From Liolophura sinensis (Eukaryota; Mollusca; Polyplacophora; Chitonida; Chitonidae): a stretch of 64,000 bases of DNA. A model generated the notes under the pieces. That model saw only the letters and a program-made list of their open reading frames with translations, searched no databases and was not told where the DNA came from. Shown here one piece after another: positions 33,801 to 47,281 of this stretch (the stretch's first letter is position 1; every line of letters starts with the position of its first letter). The stretch covers positions 1,118,001-1,182,000 of the forward strand of contig NC_088296.1 in the NCBI RefSeq assembly GCF_032854445.1, in the 5' to 3' direction. The position numbers and the translations under genes are program-made.

Positions 33801-36800
33801 TCACTGTTATCTAAGACGATGAGAGCATAGGCAGGTACACGTGAATCTAACCACATATATGTCTGTATTTATTTACCTGGCTTATATTTGTTACTGCACT
33901 CACTGTTATCTAAGACGATGAGAGCATAGGTAGGTACGCATGTGAATCTAATCACATATATGTCTGTATTTATTTACCTGGCTTATATTTCTTACTGCAC
34001 TCACTGTTATCTAAGATGATGAGAGCATAGGCAGGTACACGTGAATCTAATCACATACATGTCTGTATTTATTTACCTGGCTTATATTTGTTACTGCACT
34101 CACTGTTATCTAAGATGATGAGAGCATAGGTAGGTACGCATGTGAATCTAATCACATATATGTCTGTATTTATTTACCTGGCTTATATTTCTTACTGCAC
34201 TCACTGTTATCTAAGACGATGAGAGCATAGGCAGGTACACGTGAATCTAACCACATACATGTCTGTATTTATTTACCTGGCTTATATTTCTTACTGCACT
34301 CACTGTTATCTAAGATGATGAGAGCATAGGCAGGTACACGTGAATCTAACCACATATATGTCTGTATTTATTTACCTGGCTTATATTTGTTACTGCACTC
34401 AATGTTATCTAAGACGATGAGAGCATAGGCAGGTATGCATGTGAATCTAACCACATACATGTCTGTATTTATTTACCTGGCTTATATTTGTTACTGCACT
34501 CAATGTTATCTAAGACGATGAGAGCATAGGCAGGCACACGTGAATCTAACCACATACATGTCTGTATTTATTTACCTGGCTTATATTTGTTACTGCACTC
34601 AATGTTATCTAAGACGATGAGAGCATAGGCAGGTATGCATGTGAATCTAACCACATACATGTCTGTATTTATTTACCTGGCTTATATTTGTTACTGCACT
34701 CAATGTTATCTAAGACGATGAGAGCATAGGCAGGTATGCATGTGAATCTAACCACATACATGTCTGTATTTATTTACCTGGCTTATATTTGTTACTGCAC
34801 TCACTGTTATCTAAGACGATGAGAGCATAGGCAGGTACACGTGAATCTAACCACATACATGTCTGTATTTATTTACCTGGCTTATATTTCTTACTGCACT
34901 CAATGTTATCTAAGATGATGAGAGCATAGGTAGGTATGCATGTGAATCTAAACACATATATGTCTGTATTTATTTACCTGGCTTATATTTCTTACTGCAC
35001 TCACTGTTATCTAAGATGATGAGAGCATAGGTAGGTACGCATGTGAATCTAATCACATATATGTCTGTATTTATTTACCTGGCTTATATTTCTTACTGCA
35101 CTCACTGTTATCTAAGACGATGAGAGCATAGGTAGGTATGCATGTGAATCTAAACACATATATGTCTGTATTTATTTACCTGGCTTATATTTGTTACTGC
35201 ACTCACTGTTATCTAAGACGATGAGAGCATAGGTAGGTACGCACATGAATCTAACCACATACATGTCTGTATTTATTTACCTGGCTTATATTTGTTATTG
35301 CACTCACTGTTATCTAAGATGATGAGAGCATAGGTAGGTACGCACATGAATCTAACCACATACATGTCTGTATTTATTTACCTGGCTTATATTTGTTACT
35401 GCACTCACTGTTATCTAAGATGATGAGAGCATAGGCAGGTACACGTGAATCTAACCACATACATGTCTGTATTTATTTACCTGGCTTATATTTGTTACTG
35501 CACTCACTGTTATCTAAGATGATGAGAGCATAGGTAGGTACGCACATGAATCTAAACACATATATGTCTGTATTTATTTACCTGGCTTATATTTGTTACT
35601 GCACTCAATGTTATCTAAGACGATGAGAGCATAGGTAGGTACGCACATGAACCTAACCACATACATGTCTGTATTTATTTACCTGGCTTATATTTGTTAC
35701 TGCACTCACTGTTATCTAAGATGATGAGAGCATAGGTAGGTACGCACATGAATCTAACCACATACATGTCTGTATTTATTTACCTGGCTTATATTTGTTA
35801 CTGCACTCAATGTTATCTAAGATGATGAGAGCATAGGTAGGTACACATGAATCTAAACACATATATGTCTGTATTTATTTACCTGGCTTATATTTGTTAC
35901 TGCACTCACTGTTATCTAAGACGATGAGAGCATAGGTAGGTACGCACATGAATCTAACCACATACATGTCTGTATTTATTTACCTGGCTTATATTTGTTA
36001 CTGCACTCAATGTTATCTAAGATGATGAGAGCATAGGTAGGTACGCACATGAATCTAACCACATACATGTCTGTATTTATTTACCTGGCCTATATTTGTT
36101 ACTGCACTCAATGTTATCTAAGATGATGAGAGCATAGGTAGGTACGCACATGAATCTAACCACATACATGTCTGTATTTATTTACCTGGCTTATATTTGT
36201 TATTGCACTCACTGTTATCTAAGACGATGAGAGCATAGGTAGGTACGAACGTGAACCTAACCACATACATGTCTGTATTTATTTACCTGGCTTATATTTG
36301 TTACTGCACTCAATGTTATCTAAGATGATGAGAGCATAGGTAGGTACACATGAATCTAACCACATACATGTCTGTATTTATTTACCTGGCTTATATTTGT
36401 TACTGCACTCACTGTTATCTAAGATGATGAGAGCATAGGTAGGTACGCACATGAATCTAACCACATACATGTCTGTATTTATTTACCTGGCTTATATTTG
36501 TTACTGCACTCACTGTTATCTAAGACGATGAGAGCATAGGTAGGTACGCACATGAATCTAACCACATACATGTCTGTATTTATTTACCTGGCTTATATTT
36601 GTTACTGCACTCACTGTTATCTAAGATGATGAGAGCATAGGCAGGTACACGTGAATCTAACCACATACGTGTCTGTATTTGTTTACCTGGCTTATATTTG
36701 TTACTGCACTCAATGTTATCTAAGATGATGAGAGCATAGGTAGGTACGCACATGAATCTAACCACATACATGTCTGTATTTATTTACCTGGCTTATATTT

Positions 36801-39800
36801 CTTACTGCACTCACTGTTATCTAAGACGATGAGAGCATAGGTAGGTACACGTCAATCTAACCACATACATGTCTGTATTTATTTACCTGGCTTATATTTG
36901 TTACTGCACTCACTGTTATCTAAGACGATGAGAGCATAGGTAGGTACGAACGTGAACCTAACCACATATATGTCTGTATTTATTTACCTGGCTTATATTT
37001 GTTACTTCACTCACTGTTATCTAAGACGATGAGAGCATAGGCAGGTACACGTGAATCTAACCACATATATGTCTGTATTTATTTACCTGGCTTATATTTG
37101 TTACTGCACTCACTGTTATCTAAGACGATGAGAGCATAGGTAGGTACACGTGAATCTAACCACATATATGTCTGTATTTATTTACCTGGCTTATATTTGT
37201 TACTGCACTCACTGTTACCTAAGATGATGAGAGCATAGGTAGGTACACGTGAATCTAACCACATATATGTCTGTATTTATTTACCTGGCTTATATTTGTT
37301 ACTGCACTCACTGTTATCTAAGACGATGAGAGCATAGGCAGGTACACGTGAATCTAACCACATATATGTCTGTATTTATTTACCTGGCTTATATTTCTTA
37401 CTGCACTCACTGTTATCTAAGATGATGAGAGCATAGGCAGGTACACGTGAATCTAACCACATATATGTCTGTATTTATTTACCTGGCTTATATTTGTTAC
37501 TGCACTCACTGTTATCTAAGACGATGAGAGCATAGGTAGGTACGCATGTGAATCTAATCACATATATGTCTGTATTTATTTACCTGGCTTATATTTCTTA
37601 CTGCACTCACTGTTATCTAAGATGATGAGAGCATAGGCAGGTACACGTGAATCTAATCACATACATGTCTGTATTTATTTACCTGGCTTATATTTGTTAC
37701 TGCACTCACTGTTATCTAAGATGATGAGAGCATAGGTAGGTACGCATGTGAATCTAATCACATATATGTCTGTATTTATTTACCTGGCTTATATTTCTTA
37801 CTGCACTCACTGTTATCTAAGACGATGAGAGCATAGGCAGGTACACGTGAATCTAACCACATACATGTCTGTATTTATTTACCTGGCTTATATTTCTTAC
37901 TGCACTCACTGTTATCTAAGATGATGAGAGCATAGGCAGGTACACGTGAATCTAACCACATATATGTCTGTATTTATTTACCTGGCTTATATTTGTTACT
38001 GCACTCAATGTTATCTAAGACGATGAGAGCATAGGCAGGTATGCATGTGAATCTAACCACATACATGTCTGTATTTATTTACCTGGCTTATATTTGTTAC
38101 TGCACTCAATGTTATCTAAGACGATGAGAGCATAGGCAGGCACACGTGAATCTAACCACATACATGTCTGTATTTATTTACCTGGCTTATATTTGTTACT
38201 GCACTCAATGTTATCTAAGACGATGAGAGCATAGGCAGGTATGCATGTGAATCTAACCACATACATGTCTGTATTTATTTACCTGGCTTATATTTGTTAC
38301 TGCACTCAATGTTATCTAAGACGATGAGAGCATAGGCAGGTATGCATGTGAATCTAACCACATACATGTCTGTATTTATTTACCTGGCTTATATTTGTTA
38401 CTGCACTCACTGTTATCTAAGACGATGAGAGCATAGGTAGGTACGAACGTGAACCTAACCACATATATGTCTGTATTTATTTACCTGGCTTATATTTGTT
38501 ACTGCACTCACTGTTATCTAAGACGATGAGAGCATAGGCAGGTACACGTGAATCTAACCACATATATGTCTGTATTTATTTACCTGGCTTATATTTGTTA
38601 CTGCACTCAATGTTATCTAAGACGATGAGAGCATAGGCAGGTACACGTGAATCTAACCACATACATGTCTGTATTTATTTACCTGGCTTATATTTCTTAC
38701 TGCACTCACTGTTATCTAAGATGATGAGAGTATAGGCAGGTACACGTGAATCTAACCACATATATGTCTGTATTTATTTACCTGGCTTATATTTCTTACT
38801 GCACTCACTGTTATCTAAGATGATGAGAGTATAGGCAGGTACACGTGAACCTAACCACATACATGTCTGTATTTATTTACCTGGCTTATATTTGTTACTG
38901 CACTCACTGTTATCTAAGACGATGAGAGCATAGGCAGGTACACGTGAATCTAACCACATATATGTCTGTATTTATTTACCTGGCTTATATTTGTTACTGC
39001 ACTCACTGTTACCTAAGACGATGAGAGCATAGGTAGGTACACGTGAATCTAACCACATATATGTCTGTATTTATTTACCTGGCTTATATTTCTTACTGCA
39101 CTCAATGTTATCTAAGATGATGAGAGCATAGGCAGGTACACGTGAATCTAACCACATATATGTCTGTATTTATTTACCTGGCTTATATTTGTTACTGCAC
39201 TCACTGTTATCTAAGACGATGAGAGCATAGGCAGGTACGCATGTGAATCTAACCACATACATGTCTGTATTTATTTACCTGGCTTATATTTCTTACTGCA
39301 CTCAATGTTATCTAAGACGATGAGAGCATAGGTAGGTACACGTGAATCTAACCACATATATGTCTGTATTTATTTACCTGGCTTATATTTGTTATTGCAC
39401 TCACTGTTACCTAAGACGATGAGAGCATAGGTAGGTACACGTGAATCTAACCACATACATGTCTGTATTTATTTACCTGGCTTATATTTGTTACTGCACT
39501 CACTGTTATCTAAGATGATGAGAGCATAGGCAGGTACGCATGTGAATCTAACCACATACATGTCTGTATTTCTTTACCTGGCTTATATTTGTTACTGCAC
39601 TCACTGTTATCTAAGATGATGAGAGCATAGGCAGGTACACGTGAATCTAACCACATATATGTCTGTATTTATTTACCTGGCTTATATTTGTTACTGCACT
39701 CACTGTTATCTAAGATGATGAGAGCATAGGTAGGTACGCATGTGAATCTAACCACATACATGTCTGTATTTATTTACCTGGCTTATATTTCTTACTGCAC

Positions 39801-42288
39801 TCACTGTTATCTAAGACGATGAGAGCATAGGTAGGTACACGTGAATCTAATCACATACATGTCTGTATTTATTTACCTGGCTTATATTTGTTACTGCACT
39901 CAATGTTATCTAAGACGATGAGAGCATAGGTAGGTACGCATGTGAATCTAACCACATCCATGTCTGTATTTGTTTACCTGGCTTATATTTCTTACTGCAC
40001 TCAATGTTATCTAAGATGATGAGAGCATAGGCAGGTACACGTGAATCTAACCACATACATGTCTGTATTTATTTACCTGGCTTATATTTGTTATTGCACT
40101 CACTGTTACCTAAGACGATGAGAGCATAGGTAGGTACACGTGAATCTAACCACATACATGTCTGTATTTATTTACCTGGCTTATATTTCTTACTGCACTC
40201 AATGTTATCTAAGACGATGAGAGCATAGGTAGGTATGCATGTGAATCTAAACACATATATGTCTGTATTTATTTACCTGGCTTATATTTGTTACTGCACT
40301 CACTGTTATCTAAGATGATGAGAGCATAGGCAGGTACACGTGAACCTAACCACATACATGTCTGTATTTATTTACCTGGCTTATATTTGTTACTGCACTC
40401 ACTGTTACCTAAGACGATGAGAGCATAGGTAGGTACACGTGAATCTAACCACATATATGTCTGTATTTATTTACCTGGCTTATATTTGTTACTGCACTCA
40501 ATGTTATCTAAGACGATGAGAGCATAGGCAGGTACACGTGAATCTAACCACATACATGTCCGCATTTATTTACCTGGCTTATATTTGTTACTGCACTCAA
40601 TGTTATCTAAGACGATGAGAGCATAGGCAGGTACACGTGAATCTAACCACATACATGTCCGTATTTATTTACCTGGCTTATATTTGTTACTGCACTCAAT
40701 GTTATCTAAGACGATGAGAGCATAGGTAGGTACACGTGAACCTAACCACATACATGTCTGTATTTATTTACCTGGCTTATATTTGTTACTGCACTCAATG
40801 TTATCTAAGACGATGAGAGCATAGGCAGGTACACGTGAATCTAACCACATACATGTCCGTATTTATTTACCTGGCTTATATTTGTTACTGCACTCAATGT
40901 TATCTAAGACGATGAGAGCATAGGTAGGTACACGTGAACCTAACCACATACATGTCTGTATTTATTTACCTGGCTTATATTTGTTACTGCACTCACTGTT
41001 ATCTAAGACGATGAGAGCATAGGCAGGTACACGTGAATCTAACCACATATATGTCTGTATTTATTTACCTGGCTTATATTTGTTACTGCACTCACTGTTA
41101 TCTAAGACGATGAGAGCATAGGCAGGTACACGTGAATCTAACCACATATATGTCTGTATTTATTTACCTGGCTTATATTTGTTACTGCACTCAATGTTAT
41201 CTAAGACGATGAGAGCATAGGCAGGTACACGTGAATCTAACCACATACATGTCTGTATTTATTTACCTGGCTTATATTTGTTACTGCACTCACTGTTATC
41301 TAAGACGATGAGAGCATAGGCAGGTATGCATGTGAATCTAACCACATATATGTCTGTATTTATTTACCTGGCTTATATTTGTTACTGCACTCACTGTTAC
41401 CTAAGATGATGAGAGCATAGGCAGGTACACGTGAACCTAACCACATACATGTCTGTATTTATTTACCTGGCTTATATTTGTTACTGCACTCACTGTTACC
41501 TAAGACGATGAGAGCATAGGTAGGTACACGTGAATCTAACCACATATATGTCTGTATTTATTTACCTGGCTTATATTTGTTACTGCACTCAATGTTATCT
41601 AAGACGATGAGAGCATAGGTAGGTACACGTGAATCTAACCACATATATGTCTGTATTTATTTACCTGGCTTATATTTCTTACTGCACTCACTGTTATCTA
41701 AGACGATGAGAGCATAGGTAGGTACACGTGAATCTAAACACATATATGTCTGTATTTATTTACCTGGCTTATATTTGTTACTGCACTCACTGTTATCTAA
41801 GATGATGAGAGCATAGGTAGGTACACGTGAATCTAACCACATACATGTCCGTATTTATTTACCTGGCTTATATTTGTTACTGCACTCACTGTTATCTAAG
41901 ACGATGAGAGCATAGGTAGGTACACGTGAATCTAATCACATACATGTCTGTATTTATTTACCTGGCTTATATTTGTTACTGCACTCACTGTTATCTAAGA
42001 TGATGAGAGCATAGGTAGGTACGCGTGAATCTAATCACATACATGTCTGTATTTATTTACCTGGCTTAAATTTGTTACTGCACTCACTGTTATCTAAGAC
42101 GATGAGAGCATAGGTAGGTACACGTGAATCTAATCACATACATGTCTGTATTTCTTTACCTGGCTTATATTTGTTACTGCACTCAATGTTATCTAAGACG
42201 ATGAGAGCATAGGTAGGTACACATGAATCTAACCACATACATGTCTGTATTTCTTTACCTGGCTTATATTTGTTACTGCACTCGCTGC
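30810..42288. repeat. 11.5-kb satellite array, ~99/101-bp unit, about 115 copies
   Basis: Unit 'acgatgagagcataggtagg' + 'tacgcacatgaatctaacca' + 'catacatgtctgtatttatt' + 'tacctggcttatatttgtta' + 'ctgcactcactgttatctaa' + 'g'. Units differ mainly at a few diagnostic sites: gacg/gatg, caggtacacg / taggtacgcacat / taggtatgcatg, catacatg / catatatg, ttgttac / ttcttac, cactg / caatg. Variant order repeats over long distances, including a 3606-bp duplication. No coding role; short minus-strand frames recur only because units recur. Confidence 0.97.
31260..38442. repeat. 3.6-kb head-to-tail duplication inside the satellite
   Basis: 31260-34836 and 34866-38442 carry the same order of ~36 unit variants at a constant offset of 3606 bases. 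By eye only a few differences appear (for example gaatc/caatc near 33245 against 36850, gacg/gatg near 33812 against 37420, ggctt/ggcct near 32480 against 36087). Identity this high means a recent duplication. Confidence 0.88.
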
Positions 42289-43260
42289 TATATATTTTTA
42301 CAAAAATTATTTAGGGGCCCACCCACAATATTAGATATATAAGTATTGATAACCTGGATAAGTTACAAAATCTAGAAGCAAATAACAGCCAGGTACAATG
42401 TGTTTTCAAAACAGAGATATCAGTATGTTAGAAACATCAAATTTCTGCACTGAATGAAATAAATCACAACCCATTTTTAAAACAGTCCAAATTCACTGGT
42501 CAAATTCATATATTGATAGTTTTCTTCAAAAAACATCTTAATCATAAGTCACTAGGCGAGAACACTAACTTCAACCAACTCTTAATCAAACAGGAGACGT
42601 GTTCAGAACACAGTACTGTACAATCTTTACCCAATGTGTTTACACAAAGTCAAAGACTACACAGAACTATCTTGGAACAATTGTTGTACATTTAGAAAAG
42701 CAAAACGAACAATAAACCAATACCCAAGTCAGTAAATGTACACATGATGTAAGGAAATTTACACATAAGACAAAAACTGTTCCCGATTAACATCTACAGG
42801 CCGCGGAAGCGAGGGGGCTGGGGGCAGAACACCCCACCCCCCACCCATTAAAGCGAGACAGCTAAGCTAAGTGCTGACCTGCAGAATAATTGCCTCTGAT
42901 CACAGTAAACATGATTAACATAACAAAACCATAACAAAACAAGAGTAAACATTAGTGACAAGTAATTTTGCCATTCCTAAAGCCAAAATTCTTAGAAAAC
43001 AATGTTATCATAGGAATGAAACATCACAGATGTGAAATTGCACGTCAGCAAATCAAATTCTACAGACATGACTTAGCTGGTTTAAAGATGGTATGCAAGC
43101 TTTTTTTTTGCTAGTCAATGTACAAAGGCAAACACTCAGAAATTTGTTAGATTGTTCCACTGTGTTTAGTTCAATTACAATATTGTAAATCCACACATTA
43201 CACTGGTTTGAGCTCACTTTAATATCTGGATGTCAACAATGTCTCACAAACTGTCACATT
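42289..43260. other. Unique AT-rich DNA right of the satellite
   Basis: No recognisable gene; a C/G-rich patch near 42800-42850 ('ggggctgggggcagaacacc') stands out. A 60-codon frame at 42513 has no support. Confidence 0.45.
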
Positions 43261-43262
43261 TT

Positions 43263-43388
43263 ATATTTATTAATTTGACTGATGTTTTACGCTGTACTTA
43301 AGACTATTTCACATACATGACATGGGCCAGCATTATGGAAGGAGGAACCCATGACCATCCACAGGTTGCTGGCAGAACTTCTCAAGTA
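43263..43388 (-). repeat. SINE copy, inverted, diverged
   Basis: 'ttgactgatgttttacgctg' + 'tacttaagactatttcacat' and 'cccatgaccatccacaggtt' + 'gctggcagaactt' match the inverted SINE body with an internal deletion. Confidence 0.8.
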
Positions 43389-43735
43389 TGTCACATTTAT
43401 AAAACATGGAGAACACTGACCATTTCAGCATCAGAGCATTTAGCGCTAAGTTTTACATACAATATTACATATCACCAAATGCTGACATTTCAACACACAG
43501 AAGAAACATTATAAGATGACAATGTATTTTCCAAACTGCAGCTGTGACAGCCATTATAGCTGTGGAATAGAAGAAGCCTGTAGACCACAAGGGCCGATTC
43601 CATAAAACCTTTTCTGATTTCATGAAACCCAAAAACTTGAAACTGGGTTATGATATCCAGTGTAAATATGATCCAAGGTGTTCAACTTTGGATATAATAG
43701 TCTGAACATAAACATTCACACTTCTAAATAATATC

Positions 43736-43866
43736 ATCTGAATACAAGCATTTAAATCATACTGTCCAAATATAAGCATTTAAATCATACTGTCCAAATA
43801 TAAGCATTTAAATCATACTGTCCAAATGCAAGCATTTAAACGACATCGTCCAAATACAAGCATTTA
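43736..43866. repeat. 28-bp tandem repeat, 4-5 copies
   Basis: 'aaatcatactgtccaaatat' + 'aagcattt', later units 'aaacgacatcgtccaaatac'. Confidence 0.85.
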
Positions 43867-43869
43867 TCA

Positions 43870-44370
43870 TCATGTTTGAAATTCTGACTCTGGTCAAACC
43901 TGATTAACATAATTCATTCTGAAATGCCCATTGATCCCCTCCCACGTTTATCATTGTCAAGTGGATATCAAATTGTCATCTATGTTATCAATAACATAAA
44001 TTAAACACTTATTTCCCAATGACCTCAGATCAAACAAGACAAAACAAAAGGCAAAAAAACAACTGAAACCACTGAAAGTCAACGGGTGCTATGACAAAAA
44101 ACAGCCACAGGCAAAGACAAAACAAAACACACATGGCAAGCAGTAAAAAATATTCACAGAGCTTCCTTAGACACAACAATAAATCACACAACTGTTCTGA
44201 GTGCACTTTATTGCAAATCTGGCAAACATCTAACAAAAATTGAGAAGGTTAAACGATTCATGACAAAACAATTTATGGAAATAATCTGAAATCCCAGTCC
44301 TGCATCACAGTTTCGATTGGAGTACAAGACGATAGCTAGCTTGTTCCAAGATAATGAATATGCGCAAAAA
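43870..44370. other. AT-rich DNA without recognised genes
   Basis: A minus-strand AATAAA (+ strand 'ctttattgc' near 44208) is present, which could end a minus-strand transcript, but no minus exon lies close upstream. Confidence 0.35.
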
Positions 44371-44371
44371 T

Positions 44372-44556
44372 CTGTTCAGTGAATGTTGTGTTTTGTGTGA
44401 AATCTGCACAGTGAATGTTGTGTTTTGTGTGAAATCTGTTCAGTGAATGTTGTGTTTTGTGTGAAATCTGTTCAGTGAATGTTGTGTTTTATGTAAAATC
44501 GGCTCAGTGAATGTTGTGTTTTGCGTGAAACCTGCACAGTGAATTTGTGTTTCGTG
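44372..44556. repeat. 32-bp minisatellite, about 6 copies
   Basis: 'ctgttcagtgaatgttgtgt' + 'tttgtgtgaaat' with minor variation (ctgcacagtg, cggctcagtg). Confidence 0.88.
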
Positions 44557-44559
44557 TAC

Positions 44560-46160
44560 ACAAATGATGATAATGACACCACCAATACACTGGGGTTAAA
44601 CTGGATGTAAAAACAAGCTTACAAAGCGGATGCACAGACATACGAATGGACCTTAATTGTTATATAATACCCCTTCTGCCAACAGCGTTGGACAGGAGAC
44701 AATAACCTTCATCAAACAAATTCATTTACCACGAACTTATCAGTTCACAACTGATTTGTCAATCATACAAGTACTGCTCTTACACAGAATACATATAATT
44801 ATACACACACAAACAAAACAGCAGCAAAAAAGTAACAAATTTAAATTTAAAAGTTGCAAAGTTGCACTAGCAATAGGTTAAAAACAAATCAAGCGGTGAC
44901 CATATATACAAACCATGGCGAAATATATAAACACATGGTGACCGTATATACAAACCTTGGAAAAATATAAAAACAAATACTATGTATTTGAAGGTATGAA
45001 ACCTTAAAAAATCTTAAAGAAGGATATGGAATGTTTTGCAAGAGTCTCCGCGACAACTCTCTATAAATATTGTGATGTTTAAAAGTTCATGCACAGATCC
45101 TATAAAAAGATTTATAAAGGGGAAGCAACTGTGCTCTAGAGGGGCAGATAACTCTTGCTATAACAATTATCTGCAGTGTGCTTACCCAGCTTAAATATGA
45201 AGTTCAACATAATTCACAAATATTTATTTTTATTAAATTATTGCAACATGGAAACCTAGAATTTGAAGTTTGATTGGCTCTACCAATGTGCGCCCCCTCG
45301 TTCTGACTTGCAAACACATGAGCTGCTGAAAGTTGGACTAAGCAGCTAGACAAGACAACCAACCATCAGAAGTATCAAACAGCCAGTCACATTGCAATCT
45401 TATCATTTTGAAAATAGCCAAATCTAACATTGCCAGGACATACCAAGCCAACACCTGTCAAACTGTTTGTGTTACTTCATTGTAAGAAAACAGAGGAAAA
45501 CATACAACACAGGTCAATGAGCAGTTCATAAAACTGCATAAGTCATGTGATATGCTCAAATATTGACCTCTAACCCGAAGAAGAATGACTGACGCTGTCA
45601 AACACAGATATTATTCTACAATTAGACAGTACTAAGGTCTTGCTATTTAATCAACAAGATTGACCAAAATTATTATACGGTCACAACTATGACTTTTTGT
45701 CACATACGTAAGGATTGCAGAGCACTGACTTTGTACGTTACAGACTTGTAAATCCATGCTGTGGTACAAGACACTGAGGAGAGTTTGTGCACATCTTTAC
45801 CGCAGAGGTCTTTGATATGCAAATCAAAAACTGCTGCTGGCAACTCATGTACATGTACTATGGTTGGCCACTTGTGAAAAGCTGAAGAAATGTTGAGCTG
45901 TGACATGAAATAACTTCACTGGTCTTTGATATACAAATTGCAACCGACGACTTGCTATATCTGCACTATGGGTGGCCACTGTAACTGATTGGCCAATAAC
46001 TTCAATCAAACTGGTGCCTATATACATGTGAAATGGGAATGCCCAAAACATCCAGCTGTGTTTTTTCACATTAGTCTGTTCAGGTACAGATAGCTGAAAA
46101 TTTTACAAACTGAGGAGGCTGGATCGCCACACGATTGGTGTCACTTTACTAGCACAGGGG
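44560..46160. other. Unique AT-rich DNA
   Basis: No exons, tRNAs or mobile elements recognised. Two related segments at 45755-45860 and 45905-45990 share 'gtctttgatatgcaaat' / 'gtctttgatatacaaat' and 'ggttggccacttgtgaa' / 'gggtggccactgtaact', a diverged ~150-bp duplication. Confidence 0.5.
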
Positions 46161-46162
46161 TT

Positions 46163-46441
46163 GCAAAGGAGTTGTGAGTGAGTGAGCGCTTGGGGTTTAA
46201 CGTCGTACTCAACAATTTTTCAGTCATATGACGACGAAGGAATCATTAGGGTGCATGTATGTGTGATGTGCCTCCTTGTTGCAGGACGGATTTCCACCGC
46301 TCTTTTATTTAGTGCTGCTTCACTGAGACGACTTACCGAAGGCAAGTAAGCCGCCTCGTCAGAGCCATTATACTGATACGGGTCAACCAGTCGTTGCACT
46401 ATCCCCTTCATGCTGAACGCCAAGCGCAAAGGAGTTGTGAG
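46163..46441 (-). mobile_element. SINE insertion with 16-bp target-site duplication
   Basis: GCAAAGGAGTTGTGAG occurs at 46163-46178 and again at 46426-46441, flanking a 247-bp element. Read on the minus strand the element starts 'cgcttggcgttcagcatgaa', continues 'gactggttgacccgtatcag' and 'taagtcgtctcagtgaagca', and ends 'gttgagtacgacgttaaacc' + 'ccaagcgctcactca' with a (CTCA) tail. The target-site duplication and simple 3' tail indicate LINE-mediated retroposition. Related old copies lie at 3930-4205 and near 51195. Confidence 0.88.
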
Positions 46442-46623
46442 ACAACACAAACAACAGGTCACTGTGGCCTATTAATGAACCCAAAATGTTTGGGGATCAC
46501 GCAATTGCATCAAATATTGGATGACCTTCGAGATTATTGTCCCAAACCCCACTTTTAATACCTGGACAAGACCAGGTACTTCATTCAGTAGCTACATGTA
46601 CATAGGGGTATAATGGGTACATC

Positions 46624-46862
46624 TGCTGAGTGGTCCTCGTGTTGACATTTTAATGGAACTGAGTGGTCCTCGTGTTGACATTTTAGTGGAACTAAGTGGT
46701 CCGAGTGTTGACATTTTAATGGAACTGAGTGGTCCGAGTGTTGACATTTTAATGGAACTGAGTGGTCCAAGTGTTGACATTTTAATGGAACTGAGTGGTC
46801 CGAGTGTTGACATTTTAATGGAACTGAGTGGTCCGAGTGTTGACATTTTAATGGAACTGAAT
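46624..46862. repeat. 33-bp minisatellite, 7 copies
   Basis: 'gaactgagtggtccgagtgt' + 'tgacattttaatg'. Eleven codons long, so MELSGPSVDIL repeats on the + strand and similar peptides on the - strand are artefacts. Confidence 0.93.
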
Positions 46863-46864
46863 CA

Positions 46865-47210
46865 AAGCAGTAATCATCACATTATCACTGAACTGTCAAC
46901 AAGTGACCTGATGTAAACAGTAGATTTTAGTTTTGAACTGATTGGGGTGCAAAGCAGCTCTTCATAAAGAGACAAAATGGTTCATTCCGAAGTGCACATC
47001 TGCTAAAAACGACTGTAAACTTATGTGCATGAAAAATGCTATCATTGCAAAATGCTGTATTTTATAAGAGGTTTAAAACCATAGTAATCCCCAGTCATTT
47101 CTCCTCAATGCAAAGTGACAAGAACGTTTTTTTTTTTAGATGTTTTTTAATTTGCTGGAACATAAAAAGTACCATAATTTAAGATCTATATGTTTTTCCT
47201 CTTAGATTTC
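46865..47210. other. AT-rich DNA without recognised features
   Basis: Unique sequence with homopolymer T runs and no exon-like structure. Confidence 0.4.
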
Positions 47211-47213
47211 CAG

Positions 47214-47281
47214 TCATTTTTTGTCACAATTTTTGTCACAATTTTTGTCACAATTTTTGTCACAATTTTTGTCACAATTTA
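47214..47281. repeat. 12-bp repeat, about 6 copies
   Basis: 'ttttgtcacaat' in near-perfect tandem. Confidence 0.93.

Noticed and set aside
30810-42288. CRISPR-like array
   Set aside because: Unit ~100 bp without constant repeat/unique spacer structure and in an animal genome; it is a satellite.
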